A stretch of DNA of 64,000 bases from JAZDOT01 sp043798355 (GCA_043798355.1 JAZDOT010000002.1:17022-81021); one strand, 5' to 3'. Counted from the first letter of the stretch, positions 1 through 8,566 are shown. Translations and numbers: made by a program. Notes: generated by a model from the letters alone, not told the origin.

Positions 1-933
1 TCGGCACTCTCCTTCGCGCCTTTCAGTTCCGACTTCGTTTCGCTCCGCTCGCGCTGTTCCTTCTCGAGCAGTTTTGCCCTCAGCATGTTCATGGCCTGCT
101 CGCGGTTCTGGAGTTGGCTCCTCTCGTTCTGGCACGCGACCACGATCCCAGTCGGCATATGCGTGATGCGGATGGCGCTCTCGACCTTATTCACATTCTG
201 ACCTCCCGCGCCGCCGCTCCTATAGGTATCGACTCTCAGATCCGAAGGATTGATATCCACGGCGGCGGATGCCGGGAGTTCGGGTAAGACCTCCACGAGC
301 GCGAAGCTGGTCTGGCGGAGATTTTTCGCATTGAACGGCGAGAGGCGCACGAGTCGGTGCGTGCCCTTCTCGCACTTGAGATAGCCGTACGCCAGTTCGC
401 CTTTCACGTGGATGGCGGCCGACTTGATGCCGGCTTCCTGTCCGTCCGTTTTTTCGATGATGTCCGTCTTCCAGCCTTTCCGCTCGCAGTAGCGTAGATA
501 CATCCTGAGCAGCATGGCGGCCCAGTCCTGCGCTTCGGTGCCTCCCGCCCCGCCGCTCACGGTGAGGTAGCAGTTGAGCGCATCGAATTCGCCGCTCAGG
601 TAGAGCTGCAACTCGATCGTGTTCCAGAGCTCCACGAATTTTCCATAGTCCTCCTCGAGCATCGGAACATCGGAAGGATCCGCATGCTCCGCCATTTCCA
701 GGAGCGCCGAGACATCACTCAGCATCTTCGAGACGGGCTCCCACTGTTTCTTCAGGAGCTTCAGTTCCGTGAAGAGCATGTTGGCCGAGCGTTGGTCGTC
801 CCAGAGGTGCGGGTCGGCAGTCTGCTCTTCGAGCTTCCGAATGCGCTGGGGTATATTTTTTTTCTCAAAGAGAGTCCTTTCCCGTGTTGATGGCGGACCG
901 GAGTTCACAGAGTTTTTGCAGGAGATCCTCCAC
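1..933 (-). CDS. prfB: peptide chain release factor 2 (partial, programmed frameshift)
   Basis: RF2 recognises UGA and UAA and triggers peptide release on the ribosome. The 3' end runs off the left edge. The catalytic GGQ motif lies in RSGGAGGQNVNK, and the family signature GGAGGTEAQDW sits upstream. The first 22 codons start at a GTG (931-933), read MEDLLQKLCELRSAINTGKD and end with CTT TGA. Reading continues in the +1 frame as EKKNIPQRIRKLEEQTADP, the normal RF2 N-terminus. GTG is the only start seen before an in-frame stop upstream; no clear ribosome-binding site precedes it. Family identity is certain from sequence; the start is inferred. Confidence 0.93.
865..880 (-). promoter_or_regulatory. 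prfB: RF2 programmed +1 frameshift site
   Basis: The coding strand reads AAAGGA, a short spacer, then CTT TGA G. This is the known autoregulatory arrangement of bacterial prfB: an internal Shine-Dalgarno-like element just upstream of CTT followed by in-frame TGA, where low RF2 favours a shift into the +1 frame. The two flanking frames encode continuous RF2 sequence only if the shift occurs. Confidence 0.9.
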
Positions 934-1003
934 GGGGAAGGGGGGATGAGGTACGTGCTTAAGCGTAGCCGTGTCTTTCCCGAAGCGGAAGGGGAGGCGG
1001 AAA

Positions 1004-1035
1004 GGCTAAGGCTAAGGTTAAGGCTAGGGTTAGGA
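1004..1035. repeat. hexamer array, GGCTAA/GGTTAG type
   Basis: Tandem 6-nt units (ggctaa, ggctaa, ggttaa, ggctag, ggttag) in the divergent gap between prfB and the PilN-like gene. The same TTAGGG-like family recurs near 29.7, 37.4, 44.4, 46.1, 49.1 and 49.2 kb. Confidence 0.85.
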
Positions 1036-1114
1036 TTACATACTAATAAGAAATTCATGCAATTATTGGCCATGGCTCGGAGGCCGAAAATCCGCTACAA
1101 TGAGAGGAAAACAC

Positions 1115-1717
1115 ATGGCTGAACTCACACAAACCCAACCGGCGAATAGAGGGCAGAAGAGCCTGCTTCAGGTCATCGCCGTTCCGATGTTTCTCTTCGG
1201 TTGTACCCTCGCTCTCTTTCTCCTCCTCTCTCTCTGGCTCCTCCTCCCGCGATTCACGAGTGTGCAGGCGGACGGACGGCAACTCAGTCAGAGTGAATTG
1301 GCGACATTCGTCCATGATTTGCAGGCGAAGATCACGGCAGCCGAGACGAAGAGGGACGCACTCGTGACGCCCGGGCGGGAGGGGGTGCATGCGGCGCTCG
1401 TCCGCAGGAAGACCGGAACGGTCACTGCGCTCCGTGCCCGTGCCGAGATCGAGGCGGTCGCGGCCCGGATGGTTCTACAGACTCCCGACGCCGTTCATCT
1501 TTCCTCACTGCATTTCTTCCCGCTCACGCGCTGCGTCGAACTGGCCGGAAGCGTCCACAGCGTCGGACCGCGCAGCATGACGGTGCTGGCGCAGTTCGTG
1601 GAAACGCTTCGTTCCCTGCCGTGGGTTTCCTCCGTCACGCTGCCGCGTTTTGCCCGTGAGGAAGATCCCGAGCACGGAACGTTCTCTCCATTCGTTTTCC
1701 AGCTCACAGTGTTATGA
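1115..1717 (+). CDS. PilN-like type IV pilus inner-membrane assembly protein
   Basis: Protein of 200 residues with one strong membrane helix (about 24-47), a helical stretch likely to coil (60-90), and a C-terminal alpha/beta segment (130-200) of the PilN style (a GSVHSVGPRSM strand-loop followed by VETLRSLPWVSSVTL). PilN bridges the cytoplasmic PilM ring and PilO in type IV pili. ATG 1115 is preferred over the upstream in-frame ATG 1100 because GAGAGGA precedes it at good spacing. Its stop overlaps the next gene's start (ATGA), indicating coupling. No pilM is adjacent, so the pilus role rests on architecture only. Confidence 0.55.
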   Translation: MAELTQTQPANRGQKSLLQVIAVPMFLFGCTLALFLLLSLWLLLPRFTSVQADGRQLSQSELATFVHDLQAKITAAETKRDALVTPGREGVHAALVRRKTGTVTALRARAEIEAVAARMVLQTPDAVHLSSLHFFPLTRCVELAGSVHSVGPRSMTVLAQFVETLRSLPWVSSVTLPRFAREEDPEHGTFSPFVFQLTVL

Positions 1718-2598
1718 CGTGCGCCTCTCCCACGCGCCGACTCACACAGTGGCTCTTCGCCGTCGCAGGCGTCGTATGCCTGTCTCTTTCCATGCAACTC
1801 CTCTTCGTGCACATCCATGCCGTGCAGAACGTCCGAGCCGCCATCGTGCCTCTCCTCGCGAAATTACCGCTCCTCGAAGAACGGTTGGCGGTTCTCACGG
1901 AACAGGTGGAGATTTCCGAACGAAGTTTCGAGTGGTTGGGTGGGTCCGCACAGGAGCGGATCGCTGCGTTCGCTCTCCCGGAGCAGACGGAGGTGACGCG
2001 CCTGGTTGCCTCCTTCGATGCGCTTGCGCTCTCTCTCAAGAAAGAACTTCACCTCGCCGAGATGTCTGGTGTGCAGATCGGTGAAGCGGCGCCGTTTGAT
2101 GCGGAGAGCGGTGTACGTGCCCGCCCCCTCACAGTCCGTTTCACCGTGGATGAGGAGGGGTTGCATCGGGTCCTGTCATTCGTGCATCTCTCCGGCCTCC
2201 TCACCGTCGCCGATGCGCTCACGGACGAAGAAATCCGGCGTCTCGAAGATCTGACGGAGAAGGAGAACCCCGTCGGGATCGTCTCCCTTGAACAGTTCTT
2301 CTCGCAGGACATCCTGCGCTATGCGCGCGACGCGAAGGCGGCGGAAGATCAGCTGCTGCGGTCCTTCGCCAGCCCGACGTTCACTTCCGTTCTGCAGACC
2401 GTGCTCAGGACGTCCGCGCTCGCCGATGCGGAGCGCCTCTTTATGGGGAATCTGGGGAAGGACTACGACGAGCGAAGACTCTGGCCGGTGCAGTTCCTCT
2501 TCCCGAACGAGATCATGATCGAAGAGGGGGGGGCGGAGGGGTGGTACACACTGGATCTGGAGCTGCTGGTTCTGGAGCGAAAAGTTATTGGTTTTTAG
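1714..2598 (+). CDS. PilO-like membrane protein
   Basis: Protein of 294 residues with an N-terminal membrane helix (about 12-35), a coiled region (40-70), a beta-containing middle domain (100-165) and a long helical part. This is the usual layout of PilO, the partner of PilN in the alignment subcomplex of type IV pili and type II secretion. It overlaps the PilN-like gene by 4 nt. The last residues (ERKVIGF) are encoded by a heptamer repeat that begins at the 3' end, so the natural C-terminus may have been replaced. The middle domain is longer than typical PilO. Confidence 0.45.
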   Translation: MTCASPTRRLTQWLFAVAGVVCLSLSMQLLFVHIHAVQNVRAAIVPLLAKLPLLEERLAVLTEQVEISERSFEWLGGSAQERIAAFALPEQTEVTRLVASFDALALSLKKELHLAEMSGVQIGEAAPFDAESGVRARPLTVRFTVDEEGLHRVLSFVHLSGLLTVADALTDEEIRRLEDLTEKENPVGIVSLEQFFSQDILRYARDAKAAEDQLLRSFASPTFTSVLQTVLRTSALADAERLFMGNLGKDYDERRLWPVQFLFPNEIMIEEGGAEGWYTLDLELLVLERKVIGF

Positions 2599-2676
2599 TT
2601 TATGGTTATTGGTTCTGCGTACTATACGAAAGACACTGCAAGGAAGAACTAATAACTAATAACCAATCAACCAGTG
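2580..2676. repeat. inverted pair of heptamer arrays (GTTATTGG / CCAATAAC)
   Basis: The left arm has repeated gttattggttt/ggttattggtt words; the right arm has taataac units followed by ccaatcaacc. The arms are roughly reverse complements separated by about 35 nt, so the transcript could fold. It covers the end of the PilO-like gene and much of the 190-nt gap before infC. Confidence 0.7.
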
Positions 2677-2788
2677 AACTTTTTGGAGAGGAAGTGCCTT
2701 GTTTCTTCAAGTCGATGCACTCTATGATAGTCACGTTCCCTTCGTTCCCCCCTTTCTTCTGTACCGACGATCGCATCACGGTTCGATA

Positions 2789-3295
2789 ATGAATGAAAAG
2801 CGTCCGCGCACCAATGAACAGATCCGCGTGCCGGAGGTGCTCCTCGTTTCCGATGACGGTGCGGAGAAAGTTTTGATCGCCGACGCGCTGGCACGGGCGA
2901 AAGCTCTGGAGCTGGACCTCATCGAGATCGCTCCGAAGGGGGTTCCGCCCGTCGTGAAGATCGGCGATATCGGCCAGTACATGTATCAGGTGAAGAAGAA
3001 GGAACGCAAGCAGCGAGCGCACAGCAAGCAGACGGAGGTGAAGACGCTCCGGTTCGGGTTCCGCACGGACCGCCACGATCTCGACCGCCTCACGGATCGC
3101 GCGCGGGAGTTCTTCGCCGAACGGCACCTCGTGAAGTTCGTCGTGCGTCTGCGGGGACGGGAACTGACGAATAAGTCGTACGCCAAACAGAAATTGGAGT
3201 CCCTTGTCACCAGTCTTGCGAACGAAGCGGAGATCGAATCGGAGGTGAAGCAGCAGGGGACGCAGTACATTGTCGTTCTTAGAGGTAAAAGGTAA
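2789..3295 (+). CDS. infC: translation initiation factor IF-3
   Basis: IF-3 binds the 30S subunit, proofreads the start codon and initiator tRNA, and prevents 50S joining. The 168 residues carry the N-domain start RTNEQIRVPEVLLV, the linker with basic KKKERKQRAHSKQ, and the C-domain (KTLRFGFRTDRHDLD, VKFVVRLRGREL). Length matches the family with ATG 2789; an upstream in-frame extension to 2699 has no IF-3 similarity. The gene heads the classical infC-rpmI-rplT cluster. Confidence 0.95.
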   Translation: MNEKRPRTNEQIRVPEVLLVSDDGAEKVLIADALARAKALELDLIEIAPKGVPPVVKIGDIGQYMYQVKKKERKQRAHSKQTEVKTLRFGFRTDRHDLDRLTDRAREFFAERHLVKFVVRLRGRELTNKSYAKQKLESLVTSLANEAEIESEVKQQGTQYIVVLRGKR

Positions 3296-3335
3296 TTCAG
3301 TTGTGGTGAGGGTATTGAGAAATCACGTTTTTCAT

Positions 3336-3391
3336 TTGCTTCCTCTTTCCGCCTCTCTATACTGCGCCCATTCCGTGCGGAATTTTGTTTT
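3336..3391 (+). promoter_or_regulatory. promoter and short terminator-like stem before rpmI
   Basis: TTGCTT (3336-3341) and TATACT (3358-3363) are spaced by 16 nt. Just downstream, ATTCC-GTGC-GGAAT (3370-3383) forms a 5-bp stem followed by a T-rich run, ending three bases before the rpmI ATG. Known L20 operons are controlled by premature termination or L20 binding in the leader; whether this small stem does so is inference. Confidence 0.45.
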
Positions 3392-3393
3392 CT

Positions 3394-3588
3394 ATGCCAA
3401 AGCTCAAGTCCCACAGCGGCACGAAGAAGCGCGTCCGGCGCACAGGGAGTGGGAAACTCGCGGTGCAGCGGCATAGCCGCAATCACCTCCTCATGCAGAA
3501 GAACAAGCGCCAGAAGCGCCTCAACCGCACGGTCATCGTCGAACTGACCGAGCGGCGCACACTCCAGAATCTCGTTCCCTATCTCTAG
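3394..3588 (+). CDS. rpmI: 50S ribosomal protein L35
   Basis: Small basic protein of 64 residues beginning MPKLKSHSGTKKRVRRTGSG, the L35 signature. It is a late-assembling large-subunit component. ATG 3394 gives the family length; an in-frame ATG 9 nt upstream adds MFS, which is atypical. It sits between infC and rplT as in most bacteria. Confidence 0.95.
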   Translation: MPKLKSHSGTKKRVRRTGSGKLAVQRHSRNHLLMQKNKRQKRLNRTVIVELTERRTLQNLVPYL

Positions 3589-3652
3589 AACATGCGCGTG
3601 ATGGTTCGGCTTCGCTCACCATGACACGCCCCCTCCTCTTCCTCTCCACTTC

Positions 3653-3994
3653 ATGCGTGTCAAACGTGGCATCGTCCGGCATCGTCGTCATACGAAAATC
3701 CGCGCCATGGCGAAGGGGTACCGCGGCATGCGGCACTCCACCTTCAAGAAGGCCAAGGAAGCCGTGTACCGCGCCGGGCAGAATGCATACCGCGATCGCA
3801 AGAAGAAGAAGCGGGTCTTCCGCGGTCTCTGGATCGTCCGTTTGAGTGCGGCGCTCAAGGAGCGCGGTCTCTCCTATGCCCCGTTCATCAAGGCGCTCAC
3901 CGTGAAAAAGATCCTCCTCAACCGCAAGGTCCTGAGCGAGCTGGCTATTCACGAGCCGGCGGCGTTCGATGCCGTTGTGAAGGCGACGCGGTAA
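3653..3994 (+). CDS. rplT: 50S ribosomal protein L20
   Basis: Protein of 113 residues with the long basic N-terminal extension (MRVKRGIVRHRRHTKI), AKGYRGMRHSTFKKAKEAV and the C-terminal RNA-binding globule (LNRKVLSELAIHEPAAF). L20 is essential for 23S rRNA folding and in many bacteria represses its own operon. Last gene of the infC-rpmI-rplT cluster; a GC-rich hairpin element starts directly after its stop. Confidence 0.96.
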   Translation: MRVKRGIVRHRRHTKIRAMAKGYRGMRHSTFKKAKEAVYRAGQNAYRDRKKKKRVFRGLWIVRLSAALKERGLSYAPFIKALTVKKILLNRKVLSELAIHEPAAFDAVVKATR

Positions 3995-3998
3995 TTAT

Positions 3999-4196
3999 CC
4001 TCTCCTTTTAGACCCCTCCCCGCCCAACCCGTTTTCCCGCACGGGGAGGGGAGCACGTTTTCAAGATTGCATTGATGATTTCGGGTCATGCAGGGAGTAC
4101 TCCATGCTTTTGCTAACGGAGGTTCATGCAGTCTCCCCCTCCCCTGGAAGGCTGGTGGGTGGGGAGGGGAGGGGGCGCAGAGGGGGGAGAGGAAAA
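3999..4196. repeat. GC-rich hairpin-ended element, copy A
   Basis: About 200 bp between convergent genes. Each end carries a G/C-rich inverted repeat (ccctccccgccc ... ggggagggg on the left; ccccctcccc ... ggggaggggaggggg on the right) around an AT-richer core. The reverse complement of 49754-49965 aligns along its whole length, including the core words ATTGCA-TGAT and GCAGTCTCCCCCTCCCC. It contains no reading frame of note and resembles a MITE or a bidirectional terminator. Confidence 0.75.
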
Positions 4197-4262
4197 TTAA
4201 TAGACTTCTTTAAGATAACACTCCTCGCACAGCACTCTCTCCGGCCTCTCGGGAGCGCCTGC
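4197..4262 (-). pseudogene. orphan 3' tail of a cysteine-rich family gene
   Basis: The minus strand encodes APERPERVLCEECYLKEVY and a TAA stop. This is the characteristic C-terminus of the cysteine-rich family (the second gene ends APERPEIVHCEQCYLKEVY), but it lies downstream of the stop of the first family gene, which has its own tail ending CESCYLSLVY. No start or body is attached; it is the remnant of a replaced 3' end or of a deleted paralogue. Confidence 0.7.
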
Positions 4263-4285
4263 CGGCCGTAGCGGCCAATCGATGA

Positions 4286-5953
4286 TCAATAAACAAGAGA
4301 GAGATAGCAGGATTCACAGTAAACGATTTCAGGCCGCGAAGGCTGGAATGTGGATTCCACCTCTTTGCTACACCGAGAGCACAGTCTTCTCCAGAGTCTG
4401 CGGGGCGGACGTCTCTTCAGACGCTCCTCGTGGCGTTCCTCCGGGTGGAGGTGTGGTGGGGGGAGGGCGTACGTCCGGTAGAACTGGAGTTCCTGTTTGG
4501 TGATGCGGAAGGGGCGTCCTGTCCGAGCGGAGGTCACGGCCCAGTTTAGGACATCGTCGGGGATCTCCGTGATTGAATCTGGCAATTGGGCAGCCGGGAT
4601 GATTTTTTTTACATCCAACGGTTCATCCGTTTCGTCATGCCACTTATATCCGCGTTTGATTGCTTCCTCCTTCGCGAGCGGGAAGTACTCCATGGCAATC
4701 GTTTCGTTGTAGGCGTAGGGGCACACATCCTTCGGAAAGAATTGTCCCCATTCACCTGTACGCTGCATGTGAGCAACAAGCGCTTCATGCAGCTTCTCAT
4801 ATTCTTTTTCTGAATATTGCTTGTTCAAAATACAGTGCTGTTTTTTCTTCAGTCCCACGCAGCCGAAACAATCCTTGCATCCCGTGCAACCGTCGCAGTA
4901 GAGAAGATCGGAATTGTTGGTCGTGCAGGTGGTGCAGAACTTGAGCTGGAACGCGTTATTGCCGCATGCCGCGCACTGGTACAGCTGCTCGGCTTTGTCG
5001 CCCCAAGAGGTGTAATCCCTGCTCGATTTCACCCCCATGGCCACCTTTTCGCAGTGTGCGCAGTCCTCCAGATCCTTGCAGTCCATGCAGGAGAAGGAGT
5101 TCTTGGAGTCGTATAAATGATCTCCCGTGCAGTTTTCGTTGCGTTCCGCCTGAACGAAGCGTTGCGGTTGCCTCTGGAAGAAGGCTTCTGCTTGTGTGCG
5201 AAACATTTCAATGCCTTTCGCCGATTCCAGATGCAGCGTCGCTTTGCGTTTCAGATATTCCTCCTCCGTCAGTTGTTCGTTTCGGATCATGTGCCGTTTC
5301 TGACGCTGGTTGATGCACCCGATGCACTCCCGGCACCCGATGCAGTTCTTCAGGAAATAACTCTCGGAGCAGTTCTGGCAATCCTGCGAGAAGAACAGGC
5401 TGTGACTTCCGGTACAGTCTGTGCACTCGTAACAAATTTCGGAGTCGTAACAATTGCTGCAGTCCACTACATTTTTGCAGTGGTAGATGCGGTTGCAGTA
5501 GTAGCAATCCTCGTTGTAATCCACTTCGAAACACAAGTAGCAATTCTTCATGAATCCCGCGCAATTGGTGTAATCACTGTTCTCCATCGAGCCCTGGATG
5601 ACGAACCGTGCCTGATGGGGGACGACATTCTTGAGTGCAAGGAATTGCGGGAAAAACGGTTTGTCGAGGTCAACATTCCTTCCGGCATCCAGACCGTCCC
5701 ACACATCACTCCACCACACTTCCGGTGCGAAGACCGGAAAGGGATGCTCGGCGTGGTACTGCGAGAGAATGCGTTTCCCCGTGCGTGAGCATGTTCGCCA
5801 GTAGAGTTTGCGGGCATTGCGTTCATTCATGCGACGCATGAGGCGGCACTCCGGACAGGAGAGCGGCGGCGGCACGTCGAAGTCGCGCAGAAATTTCTGA
5901 TCGTCATCCGTGATCTCGAAGGATGTGCCGCATTCGGAGCAGGTGCGCTGCAT
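4286..5953 (-). CDS. cysteine-rich multi-zinc-ribbon protein 1
   Basis: Protein of 555 residues without signal peptide or membrane helix. It begins with a ribbon (CSECG at 4-8, CPEC near 33), then a conserved block YWRTCSRTGKRILSQYH and VWWSDVWDGLD. Two cysteine ladders follow, with CxxC pairs every 5-10 residues (about 125-225 and 285-375), each closed by a similar helix (IRNEQLTEEEY and ILNKQYSEKEYEK). A C-terminal ribbon CSRC...CESCY ends it. The family is widespread but uncharacterised in CPR genomes as far as I know. The cysteine spacing suggests many structural Zn sites, hence possible nucleic-acid or protein scaffolding. It starts 3 nt after the stop of paralogue 2, so they are co-translated. 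Confidence 0.85.
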   Translation of the reverse strand: MQRTCSECGTSFEITDDDQKFLRDFDVPPPLSCPECRLMRRMNERNARKLYWRTCSRTGKRILSQYHAEHPFPVFAPEVWWSDVWDGLDAGRNVDLDKPFFPQFLALKNVVPHQARFVIQGSMENSDYTNCAGFMKNCYLCFEVDYNEDCYYCNRIYHCKNVVDCSNCYDSEICYECTDCTGSHSLFFSQDCQNCSESYFLKNCIGCRECIGCINQRQKRHMIRNEQLTEEEYLKRKATLHLESAKGIEMFRTQAEAFFQRQPQRFVQAERNENCTGDHLYDSKNSFSCMDCKDLEDCAHCEKVAMGVKSSRDYTSWGDKAEQLYQCAACGNNAFQLKFCTTCTTNNSDLLYCDGCTGCKDCFGCVGLKKKQHCILNKQYSEKEYEKLHEALVAHMQRTGEWGQFFPKDVCPYAYNETIAMEYFPLAKEEAIKRGYKWHDETDEPLDVKKIIPAAQLPDSITEIPDDVLNWAVTSARTGRPFRITKQELQFYRTYALPPPHLHPEERHEERLKRRPPRRLWRRLCSRCSKEVESTFQPSRPEIVYCESCYLSLVY

Positions 5954-5956
5954 TGC

Positions 5957-7738
5957 TCAATATACTTCCTTCAAGTAACACTGTTCGCAATGGACGATCT
6001 CAGGCCGCTCAGGTGCGTACGTTGTTTCAATGGTTTTCTGACACTCCGCACACTTCCGGCTCCAGAGCTTCCTTGGATTCCGAAGCGTCATACGCAGGCG
6101 ATGCCGCTCGTCGGGATGGCGGTGTGGAACCGGAAGCTTCATCTGACGGTAAAGATCCAATTCCTGCTTGATGATCCTGAAGGGGCGCTTGGTTTTCTCG
6201 CAGGTCACAGCCCAATTGAGGATATCGTCAGGAACGTCGGCGATGGTGTTTGGCAACCGGGCACCAGGGATGGTTTTCACGACCTTCGGCATGTCATCGC
6301 TCTCGTCTCTCCACTTCCAGCCTACGCGCAGCGGAGGCTGCCCACCGTAGCCTTGGCATAGGTGGGCATTCGAAGATTGCGCAGAGGCTGCGCTACGGCC
6401 GGCAGGCCAGCCACCATTCAGGACTTCCTCCTTTGTGAGAGGGAAGTACGTTTGCGCCTGCGTCGTGTTGTACGGGAAGCAGGCGTACTGGATCGGGAAG
6501 TATTCTCCCCACTCTCCTGACTTCTGCATGTGCTCGATGATCCGGCCTGCGAGTTTCTCGTACTCCTCCTTTTGGTACTGCTTGTTGAAGATGCAATACT
6601 GGTTCCGTTTCATGCCCACGCAGCCGAAGAGGTCGCTGCAGTTCATGCAGTATGTGCAGTACGTGAGGCGCACGTTGCTGAAGCAGTGCGAGGTGAAGAG
6701 GAGGTTTCTGGTCTTGAGTCCTCCGAACGCGCTCTCATAGCACAGTTCTGCGTCGCCGATCTCCTGCAGGTCGAGGGAATCCTTCACCGGCTCCCAGATC
6801 TGGTAGCAGTACGTGCAGTCCCACATGTCGGAGGAGTCGAAGCAGTGGTACGCGTGCTTGCTCCCCGTGATGTAGTCGCCGAGAACGTCTTCGTTCTGCA
6901 CGCCGTGCATGTACTTCTGCGGGAACCGCAGGCGGAACGCCTCGAATTCCTTGTCGAAGGCCTGGAGCGCGGCGAACGATTGAAGCTCGGCCACCGTGCG
7001 CTCGAACTCCTGGCGGGAGACCTTCACATTCCGGATGCAGTACTCCTTGTTCTGCTGGTTGGCACACAGGATGCAGTGCTTGCAGCCGATGCAGTTACTG
7101 AGGAACAGGGAATCATGGCAGTTTTGGCAGTCGCGCACGTATTTGCAGTTGTAGCATTCCACGCAGTCCACACACTCGTAGCAGAGCTCACCCTTGCGCA
7201 GGCGGAAGCAATCCATGCAGCTTTCGCAGTGGTTCAAGCTGTAACTGTAGAAGCAATCGCGGTTGTAGTCAGAGTCGAAGATGAGGTAACAGTTCTTGTT
7301 ATTCGTCGCGTAGTTCGTGTAGTCCGCGTTCTCATCGAACTCGTAGGCAGTGTTGACGTTGTGCCGGGGAACGGAGAGGAGCAACTCGTTGTACTGCTCA
7401 AAGAACGGGCGCGAGAAGTCGAAGTCCCGTCCGTACTTCAGCGGATCGTAGCGGTCCGACCACCAAACCTTCTGCTTGTAGACGGGATAGGGATCTGCGG
7501 GATGGTAATTCGACACCATTTCCTCTCCCGTGAGATCGCACTTGCGCTTGTAGAGGTGCATCTGGTTCGCCTGTGCCACTCTGCGCTGCTGGCGGCACTC
7601 GGGGCAGTGGGTCGGCCGGGGGATGTCGTACTTCTTCCCGGCGAACACGGGCGCGATCTTCGCGCGGAAGGCGTCTTCTTCCGGAGAGACCGCATATGCA
7701 TTGCCGCAGTGGATACAGGTGTGTGCAGAACTTGCCAT
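5957..7738 (-). CDS. cysteine-rich multi-zinc-ribbon protein 2
   Basis: Protein of 593 residues, paralogue of its neighbours: N-terminal ribbon CIHCG...CPECRQQRR, block LYKRKCDLTGEEM and VWWSDRYDPL, two Cys ladders (NCYLIFDSDYNRDCFYSYSL onward; MWDCTYCYQI onward), IFNKQYQKEEYEKL helix, and tail CAECQ...CEQCYLKEVY. It carries an extra 30-residue insert (PAGRSAASAQSSNAHLCQG...) encoded by palindromic DNA. ATG 7736-7738 follows a TTGACA-17-TACATT promoter by only about 10 nt. First gene of a two-gene unit with paralogue 1, divergent from a TrmB-like regulator. Function unknown; Zn binding is inferred from spacing. Confidence 0.87.
   Translation of the reverse strand: MASSAHTCIHCGNAYAVSPEEDAFRAKIAPVFAGKKYDIPRPTHCPECRQQRRVAQANQMHLYKRKCDLTGEEMVSNYHPADPYPVYKQKVWWSDRYDPLKYGRDFDFSRPFFEQYNELLLSVPRHNVNTAYEFDENADYTNYATNNKNCYLIFDSDYNRDCFYSYSLNHCESCMDCFRLRKGELCYECVDCVECYNCKYVRDCQNCHDSLFLSNCIGCKHCILCANQQNKEYCIRNVKVSRQEFERTVAELQSFAALQAFDKEFEAFRLRFPQKYMHGVQNEDVLGDYITGSKHAYHCFDSSDMWDCTYCYQIWEPVKDSLDLQEIGDAELCYESAFGGLKTRNLLFTSHCFSNVRLTYCTYCMNCSDLFGCVGMKRNQYCIFNKQYQKEEYEKLAGRIIEHMQKSGEWGEYFPIQYACFPYNTTQAQTYFPLTKEEVLNGGWPAGRSAASAQSSNAHLCQGYGGQPPLRVGWKWRDESDDMPKVVKTIPGARLPNTIADVPDDILNWAVTCEKTKRPFRIIKQELDLYRQMKLPVPHRHPDERHRLRMTLRNPRKLWSRKCAECQKTIETTYAPERPEIVHCEQCYLKEVY
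6317..6408. repeat. palindromic insert inside cysteine-rich gene 2
   Basis: About 90 nt absent from both paralogues, between conserved ...VLNGGW and KWRDESDD. It contains several near-palindromes (gcgcagcggaggctgcc; gcgcagaggctgcgc; acggccggcaggcc) and duplicates the GGW/VGW junction. The motif ctacggccggcaggc also appears near 4255-4270. Length is a multiple of three, so the frame is kept, like the coding-region palindromic repeats known in Rickettsia. Confidence 0.6.
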
Positions 7739-7747
7739 ATACCCGGA

Positions 7748-7822
7748 AATGTATATTGGATATTTGTGTATGTCAATACTTTCACAAATAATATGTGAAA
7801 CTGTGAAGAGCCATGGTACAAT
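7748..7822. promoter_or_regulatory. divergent promoters with palindromic TrmB-type operator
   Basis: Minus strand: TTGACA (7771-7776) and TACATT (7748-7753), spacing 17, for cysteine-rich gene 2. Plus strand: TACAAT (7817-7822) for the regulator gene. Between them is the perfect palindrome TTTCACA-N7-TGTGAAA (7780-7800), which abuts the TTGACA box and overlaps the plus-strand -35 position (7794-7799). The layout suggests the regulator controls both itself and the cysteine-rich unit; binding is inferred. Confidence 0.65.
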
Positions 7823-7831
7823 ACTTCTTGG

Positions 7832-8566
7832 ATGCCCATCGACATTCTCCAATCGTTCGGCCTTTCCAAAGCGGAAGCCGAACTCTACGAGTTGCTCCTG
7901 CCGCTCGGCGATGTTCCCATGGCGGCGGTGACGCGCGTCACCGGGAGACATCCACAGAGCATCTACCGTCTCGTGGATCAGCTGGTTGCCAAGGGGCTCG
8001 TGATTTCCGAGGTCCGCCAGCATCGCCGGCACATCCGTGCGGAAGATCCACGTGTGTTCGAGCAGAAGCAGGCGGAGCGATTACGCCGTCTCCGTGAGTC
8101 CCTGCCGGCCCTCCGGGCACTCCAGGAGAGGCCGCAGGAGGCTGTCGTGCGCATCGAACGGGGGCCCGAAGCGGTCCGCAATCTGCGACGGCGCGCATTT
8201 TCCGCGCTCGGGGCGGGGGAGACGTACTACATCCTCAGCGCGTCCGGCAGCCGTTTCTACGAGATCATGGGGGACGCGATGGAGAAGACCGAGCGCCTGC
8301 GCATCAGGCGGAAAGTCCGCAAGAAGATGCTCGCGTTCGAGAGCCAGCGCGCGCTCCTCACGCAGAACGAGGTCTTCCGGACGTACGTAGAGATGCGCTA
8401 CCTGCCGGAGACGTTTCCGGTTCCATCCAGTACCAATATCTACGGGAATGTCACCGCCATCCAGATCTGGTCGGAGGATCCCATTGTCATTCTCATGGAG
8501 AGCAGGGAAGTCGCTCAGAGTTACAAGGACTACTTCGAGACGCTGTGGAAGATGGGAAGGGGGTAG
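7832..8566 (+). CDS. TrmB-like transcriptional regulator 1
   Basis: Protein of 244 residues. The N-terminal winged helix (ILQSFGLSKAEAELYELLLPLG, HPQSIYRLVDQLVAKGLV) matches the TrmB sugar-regulator family; a central helix (about 75-100) and a C-terminal ligand-sensing-like domain (ETYYILSASGSRFYEIM ... IWSEDPIVILMESREVAQSY) follow. Divergent from the cysteine-rich unit and next to a palindromic operator, so it is the probable local regulator. The ATG lies about 10 nt after the -10 box, implying a nearly leaderless message. The last 30 codons are duplicated in diverged form at 9150-9239. Confidence 0.85.
   Translation: MPIDILQSFGLSKAEAELYELLLPLGDVPMAAVTRVTGRHPQSIYRLVDQLVAKGLVISEVRQHRRHIRAEDPRVFEQKQAERLRRLRESLPALRALQERPQEAVVRIERGPEAVRNLRRRAFSALGAGETYYILSASGSRFYEIMGDAMEKTERLRIRRKVRKKMLAFESQRALLTQNEVFRTYVEMRYLPETFPVPSSTNIYGNVTAIQIWSEDPIVILMESREVAQSYKDYFETLWKMGRG

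Noticed and set aside
6530..7798. 422-codon plus-strand frame over cysteine-rich gene 2
   Set aside because: Val/Ala/Glu-rich antisense translation of Cys/Tyr-rich codons; the minus-strand frame has clear family motifs.
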